From: Blautia obeum ATCC 29174
Lineage (GTDB): Bacteria; Bacillota; Clostridia; Lachnospirales; Lachnospiraceae
Assembly: GCF_025147765.1 (NCBI RefSeq)
Contig: NZ_CP102265.1
Location: forward strand, 2,171,001-2,235,000
Direction of reading: 5' to 3'
Length of the DNA: 64,000 bases
The notes beneath the pieces were generated by a model, which made no database searches, was not told the origin of the DNA, and saw only the letters and a list, made by a program, of their open reading frames with translations. The position numbers were made by a program, and so were the translations under genes. Of this stretch, positions 36,216 to 45,076 are shown piece by piece (position 1 is the first letter of the stretch; every line of letters begins with the position of its first letter).

Positions 36216-37097
36216 CTATTCTTTCTCAGCTGACAGTTTTCGTGAGATCATCGCAAGCACGATTGCAAGCATAAGCGTAAACATGGCGATCGCCATCGCA
36301 TAGCCAAAGTTTGCATTCCGCATACCCTGCGTGTACATATACTGCAGAAGGACACTGGAAGCACCGTTCGGACCTCCTCCCGTCATGACATTGGACAGGG
36401 TAAAACTCAGATTGATCGTTCCTGACAGAGCAAGGATATAAGTCGTTCCGATGGACCTACGAAGAAGCGGGATCGTGATCTTGAAAAACTTCTGGGCTCC
36501 GGTCGCTCCATCGATCGAGGCAGCTTCGTAAATTTCCTGAGAGATCCCGTCGATTGAAGCCACATGCATTACCATATAATAACCGATCGCCTGCCATACC
36601 AGTGCAGCACCGATACACCAGAGCGCTGTTTTTCCCTCTCCGAGCCAGGCATGCTTCCAGGAAGAAATGTTAAAAAGATCCAGCATATGATTGAGGATTC
36701 CTCTTGTCGGATTAAATACAAAAGACCACACGATTCCGACAACGGTCATAGAGACAACACTTGGAAAAAAGAATACCGTACGATAAAAAGATTTCTCCCG
36801 GAGTTCTCCCTGTGTAAGGATGAAAGCAAATACCAGGCTCAGAAAGATCGTCAGTGCCGGAATCACAAGCATCAGTTTAAACGTATTAAAAAGTGCCTGT
36901 ACAAAGTCCTTGTCTTTGAACATATAAATATAATTATCCAGGAATACAAACTTACTGTTGAATCCAACACTGAGCGCAGTGGAACTGGTAAACGACAGAT
37001 AGATGGCATTCAGCATCGGTACAATCATAAAAACGATCGTAAGAATCAGCGCGGGAAGCGTACACAAAGCTATAAATAATTTCGGCTTTTTTACCAC
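36216..37097 (-). CDS. Carbohydrate ABC transporter permease, MalF/UgpA type
   Basis: 293 aa, six membrane segments, EAA loop YEAASIDGATGAQKFFKITIPLLRRSIGTT. CUT1 family. Start codon is GTG 37097 with AGGAG upstream. A hairpin terminator lies between it and the binding-protein gene. No ATPase gene is in the locus; such systems normally share a MsiK-type ATPase encoded elsewhere. Confidence 0.94.
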   Translation of the reverse strand: MVKKPKLFIALCTLPALILTIVFMIVPMLNAIYLSFTSSTALSVGFNSKFVFLDNYIYMFKDKDFVQALFNTFKLMLVIPALTIFLSLVFAFILTQGELREKSFYRTVFFFPSVVSMTVVGIVWSFVFNPTRGILNHMLDLFNISSWKHAWLGEGKTALWCIGAALVWQAIGYYMVMHVASIDGISQEIYEAASIDGATGAQKFFKITIPLLRRSIGTTYILALSGTINLSFTLSNVMTGGGPNGASSVLLQYMYTQGMRNANFGYAMAIAMFTLMLAIVLAMISRKLSAEKE

Positions 37098-37140
37098 GTC
37101 TGGTCACTCCTTTTTTCAGATTTCAAATCAATTTGGGGTA

Positions 37141-37175
37141 AAAAAAGGCTGCCGCATACATTTGTGCAGCAGCCT
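37141..37175 (-). terminator. Intra-operon terminator after the sugar-binding protein gene
   Basis: AGGCTGC (37146-37152) pairs with GCAGCCT (37169-37175), with three further pairs inside, and on the minus strand a T6 run follows. Partial read-through here would give more binding protein than permease. Confidence 0.8.
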
Positions 37176-37223
37176 TTTCGCTTAATTGGACAACATTCAT
37201 TCTGTAAATAACAGATAAGATAT

Positions 37224-38570
37224 TTATTTGGCAGCTTCCTGATCTGCACGAACCTGTGCAAAAGCATCTTCTACGTTCTGTGCCCACTCTTCTACTGTCA
37301 TTTCATCGTTCATAACAGAAGTGATCGGGTTGAAGATCTCATCTTTTGGATTGATCTTGCAGTCAGCCGGAACTGCTGAGAAGCTCATGATCAGAGAAGA
37401 TGCATTTGCTTCATCATAGATTCCGTACATATTGTAGATTGCTGTAGAAAGTTTATCTTTTGCTACTTCACGGGCACTCTTTGTTGCATAAAGGGCACCG
37501 GAAGCTTCTGCAAATGCAGATACAGATTCATCGCTGTACAGGAAACGGAGGAATTCTTTTGCAAGTTCCTGATTCTTTGCAGCTGCCGGAATAGAGAACT
37601 GCTCACAGCTGTCAAATACATAGTGGACATCGTCTGCATTCTCTGTCGGGATCGGCGCCATGGCAAACTCAAATCCGTCTTCTCTCGGAGCATCCTGCAT
37701 CTCATTTTCCATCCAGGTTCCGTTTGTGATAAAAGCAGCTTTTCCAAGCATCATCTCTGTCTGGGATTCTGTATGGTTCATACCTACCGTACCTTCCAGA
37801 AGATATCCCTTGTCTGCGATCTCTTTGATATGAGTGAGGGCTTTCAGCACGCCTTCGTTATTGAAAGAACCTTCTTCATAATTTGCAATCTTTGTGAGTG
37901 CTTCTTCGCCGCACTCATTTGCGATTGCCGGCCAGAGCATTTCTTCCATGTATCCCGGATAGATTCCCTGATAAGTGAAGAGAGAACGTCCGTCGATATC
38001 TTTGACTGTATCGCCAAGTGCAAAGAACTCATCCCAGGTCTTCGGAACTTCCAGATTATTTTCATCGAAGAATGTCTTGTTGTAGATCAGTCCCTGCGGA
38101 CCGCTGTTAAAAGGTGCGAGATAGATATCACCATCTCCATATGGGGCACATTTACTGCTTGCAAGGATTCCATCTGTGATATCATCACGAAGTGTACCGG
38201 TTCCTGCATAGTTCTCGCCATCAAAGACATCATTCAGGTTCAGAAGTGCATGTTCTTTGATCAGAGAAAGGATCACGCCGTCCTCACCGCCATCATTCAG
38301 ACAGATAAAATCCGGTACATTTCCGGCAACGATTTGTGGACGGATGATATCACCGATGGTAGGGCTGATGGTCATGTTCACTTTCACACCCTCATGGCTT
38401 TCCTCAAAAAGTTCTACCATCTGATTCCAGTAAGCATCTCCGTATCCACCCTGGAAGATCGCGATGTTCAGTTCCTGTTCTTCTGCGTCTGCAAATGCAG
38501 TGATCGGTGAGAGTACGGTAGCCGCGCTCATCGCAAGAATCATAGTAGAAGCTGCAAATCTTTTCTTCAT
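37224..38570 (-). CDS. Extracellular solute-binding protein of sugar ABC importer (family 1)
   Basis: 448 aa. Residues 1-27 are a signal peptide (MKKRFAASTMILAMSAATVL..TAFADA) with an AFA-DA type cleavage site and no lipobox Cys. The mature protein begins ELNIAIFQGGYGDAYWNQMVELFEE, typical of CUT1 sugar-binding proteins. The partner permeases follow on the same strand. It probably captures fucosylated oligosaccharides such as host-glycan fragments, inferred from the GH29, GH95 and GH112 genes. Absence of a lipid anchor is odd for a Gram-positive bacterium. Confidence 0.92.
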   Translation of the reverse strand: MKKRFAASTMILAMSAATVLSPITAFADAEEQELNIAIFQGGYGDAYWNQMVELFEESHEGVKVNMTISPTIGDIIRPQIVAGNVPDFICLNDGGEDGVILSLIKEHALLNLNDVFDGENYAGTGTLRDDITDGILASSKCAPYGDGDIYLAPFNSGPQGLIYNKTFFDENNLEVPKTWDEFFALGDTVKDIDGRSLFTYQGIYPGYMEEMLWPAIANECGEEALTKIANYEEGSFNNEGVLKALTHIKEIADKGYLLEGTVGMNHTESQTEMMLGKAAFITNGTWMENEMQDAPREDGFEFAMAPIPTENADDVHYVFDSCEQFSIPAAAKNQELAKEFLRFLYSDESVSAFAEASGALYATKSAREVAKDKLSTAIYNMYGIYDEANASSLIMSFSAVPADCKINPKDEIFNPITSVMNDEMTVEEWAQNVEDAFAQVRADQEAAK

Positions 38571-38621
38571 ATGTTTGTTTCCTCCTTCATGTTGGCTTTT
38601 TTACGTTCGCCTTATGATGAC

Positions 38622-38650
38622 AGTATACGGCAAAATATTTTTGTAGTAAA
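38622..38650 (-). promoter_or_regulatory. Promoter of the sugar importer operon
   Basis: On the minus strand TTTACT (38645-38650), 17-bp spacer, TATACT (38622-38627). It lies 52 bp upstream of the binding-protein start, in the gap divergent from the two-component genes. Confidence 0.55.
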
Positions 38651-38803
38651 TTAACAAAACGCCCCTACTTATGGAACTTTCTCTTGTAAAAATTATACGA
38701 TATGGATTTTCTTGTGATAAATATGTACAATCTTTGTCTATTTACGTTTTGGATGGATTATCCTGACTTTTTTTAGTATAATGGATAAAAAGGTGGGGGA
38801 AAA

Positions 38804-40588
38804 ATGAATAAAAAACAAGGTTATCAGGGATTTCGTAAATTCAGTATCAAAACAAGGCTTGTCATTGCCCTTTTGCTGATATCGATTATACCATTGGCAG
38901 GAATCAGTGGCTATTCCTTTCATATCTTTTCCGTAGCACTTCGGGAAAAACTTTCTGCTTCCATTTCCCAGACTTTATCAATGATCAATCTGAATATGGT
39001 AAGTGAAATCGAAAAATATCAGTATCTGTGCGGCTCTATCTGCATCAGCGAAGAGATCAAGGACGGGCTTCTGAACAAAGATATGTCAGATATTGAGAAA
39101 AATCAGGCGATCAATGAGATCCAGAGCATGATCCGTACCAAGATCATCTATCCGGCGCAGGCCAAAAATATCACGGTATACGATACCGACGGAAATATTT
39201 TTTATGACCTTGGCTATGACGGTTTCTATCAGAATGATGTGGATATGCTCCTTGACCGGCTGCGCCAGGAAAATCAGGATGTATGGGCGTATGTGCACAC
39301 CTACCGCGACAGAGATATCCTGGTCCTTGGAAGAAGAATCTATGAGCAGTACAGTGAAAGCCGCGTCATCGGTTACACCCTGATTTCCATCGATGAGAAG
39401 ATTTTTTCCAAGACCGTGCTCGAACCGGTAGGGCTGGCAGATTCTTCTAATATTATGTATATGAATATGGACGGTACTGTTCTTTCCTCTTGGGACCGAA
39501 ATATCGCACTCGGTGAAAAGGTTGACAGCGAATTTCTCAAAAACATCCAGCAGAAGCTTCCTTCCAGAACCGATTCCTTCAGCATCCACAAAGATGGCGA
39601 AGAACAGCTGGTCACTTATATTTTCAACAAAAAGCTTAACCAGCTTTTTGTGTACACCATGCCTTATCATTATATCAATTCCGAAGTTTATACCATGCTT
39701 CGCCGAATCCTGATCGTGGCAGTGATCCTGGTCCTCACGTGCATCGGGATCGTCGCAATGGTATATCCGGGAATCACCTCCCCGATCAGAAGCATGCTGG
39801 ATTTCTGTAAAGAATTATCCCACGGAAACCTGGATGTCCGTATTCAGGATAACCACAAAGACGAACTTTCAGACCTGTCCGGCAGCATGAACCACATGGC
39901 AGATACCATCCAGAATCTGCTCGAACAGCAAAAAGAACAGGAAAAGAAAAAGAGAGAGCTTGAACTTCAGATGCTCCAGTATCAGCTCAATCCTCATTTT
40001 CTTTTTAACACCTTAAACAGCCTACGCTTTGTAGCAGCCATGCACAATGATCAGATCGTCAGCGATGGGATCCAGGCACTCAGCAGTCTTCTTCAGAACA
40101 CGCTCACGAATAAGAATGAATATATCACCGTGCAGGAAGAACTTGAAAATTTGGAAAATTATTTTGCCATTCTCCGCATCCGGTATGCAGGAAGTTTCGA
40201 ATATTCTTTCCATGTGGAGGATGAAGAGCTGCTCTCCTGTCTCGTTCCCAAGCTGATCCTGCAGCCGCTCGCCGAAAATTCTGTAATGCATGGTTCTTCC
40301 GATGACGGTTCTGTCATGGAGATCCATATTACCTGCTGGAAGGAAGACGGACATATGATCCTGGAACTTCAGGATGACGGAAAAGGATTCGAGATAACCC
40401 GGACTGATCTGAACCCGCACAAGGACCGCAAAAAAATCGGCGTAGCAAATGTAAATGACCGGATCCAGCTGAACTTCGGACGGGAATACGGATTAAAGAT
40501 TGACAGTCACCCGTGCGAAGGCACCACCTGTACCCTGACACTGCCAAAGCTTTATGCTGATACCCTGTCACAACAGCCTGAAGAATAG
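38804..40588 (+). CDS. Sensor histidine kinase, YesM type
   Basis: 594 aa. Membrane segments at about 18-38 and 302-321 enclose a large extracellular sensor domain. HAMP follows (about 323-375), then the His_kinase domain with YQLNPHFLFNTLNSLRF (phospho-acceptor His398) and an ATPase domain (LAENSVMHG, DDGKGF). YesM/YesN pairs commonly control sugar importer genes. This one is divergent from the importer operon, so it probably senses the imported oligosaccharide. TATAAT at 38777-38782 lies just upstream; ribosome site GGTGGGGG. Confidence 0.94.
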   Translation: MNKKQGYQGFRKFSIKTRLVIALLLISIIPLAGISGYSFHIFSVALREKLSASISQTLSMINLNMVSEIEKYQYLCGSICISEEIKDGLLNKDMSDIEKNQAINEIQSMIRTKIIYPAQAKNITVYDTDGNIFYDLGYDGFYQNDVDMLLDRLRQENQDVWAYVHTYRDRDILVLGRRIYEQYSESRVIGYTLISIDEKIFSKTVLEPVGLADSSNIMYMNMDGTVLSSWDRNIALGEKVDSEFLKNIQQKLPSRTDSFSIHKDGEEQLVTYIFNKKLNQLFVYTMPYHYINSEVYTMLRRILIVAVILVLTCIGIVAMVYPGITSPIRSMLDFCKELSHGNLDVRIQDNHKDELSDLSGSMNHMADTIQNLLEQQKEQEKKKRELELQMLQYQLNPHFLFNTLNSLRFVAAMHNDQIVSDGIQALSSLLQNTLTNKNEYITVQEELENLENYFAILRIRYAGSFEYSFHVEDEELLSCLVPKLILQPLAENSVMHGSSDDGSVMEIHITCWKEDGHMILELQDDGKGFEITRTDLNPHKDRKKIGVANVNDRIQLNFGREYGLKIDSHPCEGTTCTLTLPKLYADTLSQQPEE

Positions 40589-40612
40589 ACAAGCCGCTCA
40601 GAAAGGACTCAA

Positions 40613-41791
40613 ATGTACAGTATACTTATTATAGATGATGAACCCATTGTAAAAATCGCCCTCCGTTCGATCCTCCCCTGGGAAGAACACGGTTTTTCCA
40701 TTTGCGGGACCGCTTCAAACGGTCTGGAAGCCATGTCTCTCATTGAGAAGCATCAGCCGGATGTAATCATCACCGACCTCAAAATGCCGGAAATGGACGG
40801 ACTGGAACTGATCCGTACTTTGAAAGAAAAAAATTATCCCGGAGAGATCCTTGTCCTCAGCAATTATGAGGATTTTGATTCTGTGCGGAGCGCGCTCCTT
40901 CTGGGTGCAGCAGACTATCTGCTAAAAGTCAAGATCAGTCCGGACACCCTTCTCGCCTGCCTGAACAAAACGACCGAAAAACTGCAGGAAAAAGCCGACA
41001 GGAAAGTTCCTGTTCCAGCCGAAACTGTATCCGAGAACAGAACCCGCCTACTCCTCTCCTTTTTTGAGGGAGAGACTTCCCTTTCCTCCTTTACAGGTCA
41101 AAACGCCGGCACAGACCTGCGCTTTATGCAGGAACCATGCGCCGTCTGCTATGTGACCTTTGAAAAGTTTCTGTCCAATGAAGCCTTTTCTATCTCGGGG
41201 AAACTTCTGCGTGATATGATCCTGGACGCAGTACAGGGCGTACTTCAGCCATATATCCTTGTACTGAACGATTACAGTGCACTGGTAGTCTTTTCCCAGA
41301 AAGAACTGGATGCAGGTCAGATGAAAGTCGATCAGCTCGTAAAAAAGCTGTACAACCGCTTCACCATGTACCAGTCCTTTGCCCCGGATATGCCATATCA
41401 GGAAAATCTTCCAGACTATGAAGAAGCCAGAAACATCTATCAGACCTTTACCATAAATGAAGGGCATTATACAGACGATATTGCTAAAACCCTCGCATAT
41501 ATCGAAGGAAATTACATGCACCGGCTCACATTGTCCTCCATTTCCGCAAATGTCAGCTTAAGTTCCAGCTATCTGTGCCGTGTTTTTAAATCGGAGGTAG
41601 GAACAAGCATCACCAGTTATCTGAACAATCTCCGAATACGAAAAGCCGCCACCATGATCAAAGACAACAGGCTTTCTCTCAAGGAGATCTCCACAATGGT
41701 AGGAATCAATGACCAGCTCTATTTCAGCAGGCTGTTTAAGAAATGTATGGGAATTTCTCCCTCGGAATACGGGAAACGATTTCATCAGTAA
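40613..41791 (+). CDS. Response regulator with AraC-type output domain, YesN type
   Basis: 392 aa. The receiver domain (1-120) has LIIDDEP, phospho-acceptor Asp55 in IITDLKMPEMDG and the conserved Lys (YLLKVK). The C-terminal AraC HTH pair begins about 290 (LTLSSISANVSLSSSYLCRVFK; EISTMVGINDQLYFSRLFKK). It starts 24 bp after its kinase gene and is the transcription factor for the locus, acting most likely on the divergent importer promoter. Confidence 0.94.
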   Translation: MYSILIIDDEPIVKIALRSILPWEEHGFSICGTASNGLEAMSLIEKHQPDVIITDLKMPEMDGLELIRTLKEKNYPGEILVLSNYEDFDSVRSALLLGAADYLLKVKISPDTLLACLNKTTEKLQEKADRKVPVPAETVSENRTRLLLSFFEGETSLSSFTGQNAGTDLRFMQEPCAVCYVTFEKFLSNEAFSISGKLLRDMILDAVQGVLQPYILVLNDYSALVVFSQKELDAGQMKVDQLVKKLYNRFTMYQSFAPDMPYQENLPDYEEARNIYQTFTINEGHYTDDIAKTLAYIEGNYMHRLTLSSISANVSLSSSYLCRVFKSEVGTSITSYLNNLRIRKAATMIKDNRLSLKEISTMVGINDQLYFSRLFKKCMGISPSEYGKRFHQ

Positions 41792-41796
41792 ATCTC

Positions 41797-41845
41797 AAAA
41801 AGGTATGAAACCACAGATTTAGCTTCTATGATCTCATACCTTTTT
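41797..41845. terminator. Bidirectional terminator, response regulator / GH112 genes
   Basis: AAAAAGGTATGA (41797-41808) pairs perfectly with TCATACCTTTTT (41834-41845), loop 25 nt, with A and T runs included, so it serves both converging genes. Confidence 0.85.
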
Positions 41846-41887
41846 TCTTATCACATCATTCTTCTATTTCTTAGATATTTTCGCTTC

Positions 41888-44050
41888 TCAGATCTGATAC
41901 CACTTGATCTCATTTGCTTCCATGTGAAGTTCGAAGCAGCTTCCATCGCCTTTGTATACAACAGTATCCTGCGGCTCGTAGGTGTTGTTTACGACACAGT
42001 ATTTGCCGTTCTTTACATAGGCGTGGACTTCTACATTGTAATTTGTGGAATACCAGCAGTTCAGTTCTTCCTCTGCAGATGCGGACCAGAGGACTGCACG
42101 GTAGAGGACACGGCTGTTCTTGAAGCTGTACGGAAGTCCGCTGATATAGACACCACGGCCTTTTCCGAAGTTCTTCACTGCCATCTGCACTTCCTGGTCT
42201 TTCTGGATCAGAATCTCAGTTCCGTCAAGTGCATAAATATTTTTCTTTCCTTCACCGAAATCAACGTCTCCGTCACTGTCTGACAGGATAAAGTGATCTC
42301 TATGTTCTTCCCAGTTGTATTTGTCTTTGTTCAGGTTGAAGCCGTTTTCTTCTTCTACTCCAAGTACATCGTCAAGCTGGAAATAATGTCCCTGCCACTG
42401 ATGGGCTGCCGGTTCGCCGACTCCGATGAAGCCGCCGCCATTGTAGACAAATTCTTTTACTGCAGTGATGATCGTTTCGTTTACCCAGTACTCGCCGCCG
42501 CTTTGTGCAGTATCTGCATCGCCTACGTTGATCACAACATCAAAGTTTTTCAGCAGATCCTTATTTTCCAGGATATCATCAAAGCTGATGAAGGAAACAT
42601 CAAACGGTGCGCCGCTCAAAGCCTCGATGATCCCGAAATAAGAATAATTCTGTTTATAATAAATTGCGTGATGTACCATGTGGTTGCCCCAGGAGCGCAT
42701 TTTACCCCAGCAGTTCAGGACCGCTACACGCTTCACACAGTATGGGGTCACACCCTGGATGTTATCATAGAGTGTACGGAATTCCTGGCATACCTCTTTG
42801 ATATACTGTACAAAATCCGGGAATTCCAGGGCAAGTTTCAGGTATCCGCCGTAACCGATTCTCTGGATCGGGCTTCGAAGGATCGCACGCCTTGCTGTTA
42901 CCCAGTTTACTTTGGCTTCCTTGACCGGATCGCCGCCCTCATGGAAGGTATCCGGGAAAAAGTACGGAAGGAAACGTCCTTCTGTATATTTTACATTCTT
43001 GATATCGCTGAACAGGCGCAAGGTCGCACCGTTTCCGACACTTCCAACGACAGCATCCAGTCCGATTGAAGCAAACTCGTCCATAAACGGCTCCATACCG
43101 ATCCAGTGATCGCCCATGAACATCATAGCTTCTTTGCCGCATTCATGGACAATGTCTACCATCTCTTTGGCAAGCTTCGCAACTTCTCTTCTCTGGAAAG
43201 CCTGGAAGTCCTTGAATTCTTTGGATGGAATACGGTATGTATTATTCATGTAACCCTGATCGATAATATATTCCGGGCGGAACGCATATCCCACTTCTTT
43301 TTCGAATTGTTCAAGGATATACGGACTGACAGATGCGGAGTAACCGAACCAGTCTACATATTTTTCTCTCGCAAACTCATCAAAGATCAGGGTAAACTGA
43401 TGGAAAAATGTCGTAAAACGTACTACATCCACATATTGATGCGTATCAAGGAAACGACGGAGACGCTCCAGGGAATGTGCTCTTGTCTTCGGCTGACGCA
43501 CATCAAAAGTGATCTGCGGCTCTACGTCCTTCCAGTCATTTACGACAGCATTATACATATGAACCGGGTCCCACATGATATATGCCAGAAAGCTGACCGT
43601 ATATTCATGAAAAAGTTTCGCCGGTGCGATCACGACATTTCCACTCTCTTCGTCATAAGACCACCGATCTGTCGGAACGACTTCGCCTGTGGTACGGTCA
43701 ATGACTTCCCACCATCTGGTGATATCATCACGGGTATTTACTTTCAACATGTCCGGGTAGAGATGGTCCATAAGGTTGATCTCAAGTTTCTCCTCCGTTG
43801 CTGTATGGAAAGAACTCATGATGTACATCTGCTGGATCTCATCCGGGTTTGCCTTTGCCCATGCATTATCTTTTCTTGTTGTATAATAAGTAGCGTAGAT
43901 CTTTGCACCTGTGTCTTTGAGTTCTGCCGGGAACTCTGTTCCATCGCAGTCACGAATCGCATCTGCGCCCCATTCCTCTACGATATCCAGTGTTTCTTTT
44001 ACCACATCCAGGTTTGTCGGGATCGTAACTCTGCCTTTGTTCTGACTCAT
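41888..44050 (-). CDS. GH112 beta-1,3-galactosyl-N-acetylhexosamine phosphorylase
   Basis: 720 aa, the usual size. The N-terminal RVTIPTNLDVVKETLDIVEEWGADAIRDCDGTEFP and the barrel segment MFMGDHWIGMEPF, where Asp314 matches the general acid of the Bifidobacterium enzyme, identify GH112. It cleaves galacto-N-biose or lacto-N-biose with phosphate to galactose-1-phosphate and a free HexNAc. A galactosyl-rhamnose phosphorylase activity also occurs in this family and cannot be excluded. No signal peptide: cytoplasmic. Divergent from an AraC regulator gene. ATG follows GGAGG. Confidence 0.92.
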   Translation of the reverse strand: MSQNKGRVTIPTNLDVVKETLDIVEEWGADAIRDCDGTEFPAELKDTGAKIYATYYTTRKDNAWAKANPDEIQQMYIMSSFHTATEEKLEINLMDHLYPDMLKVNTRDDITRWWEVIDRTTGEVVPTDRWSYDEESGNVVIAPAKLFHEYTVSFLAYIMWDPVHMYNAVVNDWKDVEPQITFDVRQPKTRAHSLERLRRFLDTHQYVDVVRFTTFFHQFTLIFDEFAREKYVDWFGYSASVSPYILEQFEKEVGYAFRPEYIIDQGYMNNTYRIPSKEFKDFQAFQRREVAKLAKEMVDIVHECGKEAMMFMGDHWIGMEPFMDEFASIGLDAVVGSVGNGATLRLFSDIKNVKYTEGRFLPYFFPDTFHEGGDPVKEAKVNWVTARRAILRSPIQRIGYGGYLKLALEFPDFVQYIKEVCQEFRTLYDNIQGVTPYCVKRVAVLNCWGKMRSWGNHMVHHAIYYKQNYSYFGIIEALSGAPFDVSFISFDDILENKDLLKNFDVVINVGDADTAQSGGEYWVNETIITAVKEFVYNGGGFIGVGEPAAHQWQGHYFQLDDVLGVEEENGFNLNKDKYNWEEHRDHFILSDSDGDVDFGEGKKNIYALDGTEILIQKDQEVQMAVKNFGKGRGVYISGLPYSFKNSRVLYRAVLWSASAEEELNCWYSTNYNVEVHAYVKNGKYCVVNNTYEPQDTVVYKGDGSCFELHMEANEIKWYQI

Positions 44051-44124
44051 AGGTGTACCTCCGTTTTATATTTATGGATTTCTTTTATCATCTGTTTTTG
44101 TTTTATTTCAGATACTATCAGAAT

Positions 44125-44159
44125 ACGTTGTTTTTGTCTGTTTTTCAACGTTGTTCTTG
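44125..44159. promoter_or_regulatory. Direct repeats in the GH112/AraC divergent region, candidate AraC sites
   Basis: ACGTTGTTTTTG (44125-44136) and ACGTTGTTCTTG (44148-44159) match at 11 of 12 positions with a 23-bp period. Near-two-turn direct repeats are typical of AraC-family half-sites. Assignment to the adjacent AraC gene is inference. Confidence 0.4.
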
Positions 44160-44242
44160 CTATACTTTTTAGAAATCTTGCGGTATTTTATCTTTTGTGC
44201 TATCCTGACAGTTGAAAAACTTTTCGGTCCTGGGAGGTACAT

Positions 44243-45076
44243 ATGAGCACACAGTTTTTTTCTTTTTCAGATGATACGCCTTTTTCAACAGAAGCAGTCC
44301 TGGTGAACGCCTCTTCTTCTCATTATGAGGAAGACTGGCCCAGCATCCCACATACCCATGCCTTCACGGAACTCTTTTACGTCAGTGAGGGAAGTGGAGA
44401 ATTCCTGATTGAAAACCAGCATTTTTCTATTAAAAAAGACGACCTGATCATCGTCAACCCTCATATTCAGCACACGGAAATTTCCTTAAGTGCCTCGCCA
44501 CTTTCTTATTATACGGTCGGTGTGGACGGGATCAGTTTTTCCTTTCATGACCAGAAGGAATTCCAGATCTTTCACTACCACCAGAAGCACGCCGACCTTT
44601 TATTTTATTTTCATTCTCTTTTTCAGGAACTGGATGAAAAAAATGATGGTTATGAAGAGATCTGCAAACACACGCTGGCCATTCTGATCTCTCAGCTCCG
44701 TCGTTTTGCTGTCTCTGATTTTCAGTTGTTTCCATCCTTTCATCCAAGCAAAGAATGCGCCCTTGTCAAGCGATATCTGGATTCCCACTACAGCGATGAC
44801 ATCAATCTGGAACAGCTTGCCAGCTTAAGCCATCTGAATAAATATTATCTGAGTCACGAATTCACGCGCTACTACGGAATCTCTCCGATCAGCTATCTGA
44901 CCCACCGCCGGATCGAAGTATGCAAAAATCTCCTGGAGAATACAGACCATGAAATCTCGGATATCGCTCATCTTGCCGGATTTTCCTCGCAGAGTTATCT
45001 GGCTCAGAGTTTCCGGAAATACTGTGGCATGACTGCCGGAGAGTACCGCCGCAGCAAAAAAAATCAAACGATATGA
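44243..45076 (+). CDS. AraC-family transcriptional regulator with cupin-type sensor
   Basis: 277 aa. The N-terminal cupin part shows HTHAFTELFYVSEGSGEFLIENQ and residues about 175-277 the two AraC HTH units (INLEQLASLSHLNKYYLSHEFTRYYG and ISDIAHLAGFSSQSYLAQSFRKYCG). It probably binds a mono- or disaccharide and activates the divergent GH112 gene and perhaps the convergent GH95 gene. Its 3' end overlaps the GH95 3' end by 13 bp. ATG follows GGGAGG. Confidence 0.92.
   Translation: MSTQFFSFSDDTPFSTEAVLVNASSSHYEEDWPSIPHTHAFTELFYVSEGSGEFLIENQHFSIKKDDLIIVNPHIQHTEISLSASPLSYYTVGVDGISFSFHDQKEFQIFHYHQKHADLLFYFHSLFQELDEKNDGYEEICKHTLAILISQLRRFAVSDFQLFPSFHPSKECALVKRYLDSHYSDDINLEQLASLSHLNKYYLSHEFTRYYGISPISYLTHRRIEVCKNLLENTDHEISDIAHLAGFSSQSYLAQSFRKYCGMTAGEYRRSKKNQTI

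Noticed and set aside
43106..44215. 369-codon open frame opposite GH112
   Set aside because: Antisense shadow of a strongly conserved enzyme gene; no recognisable domain.
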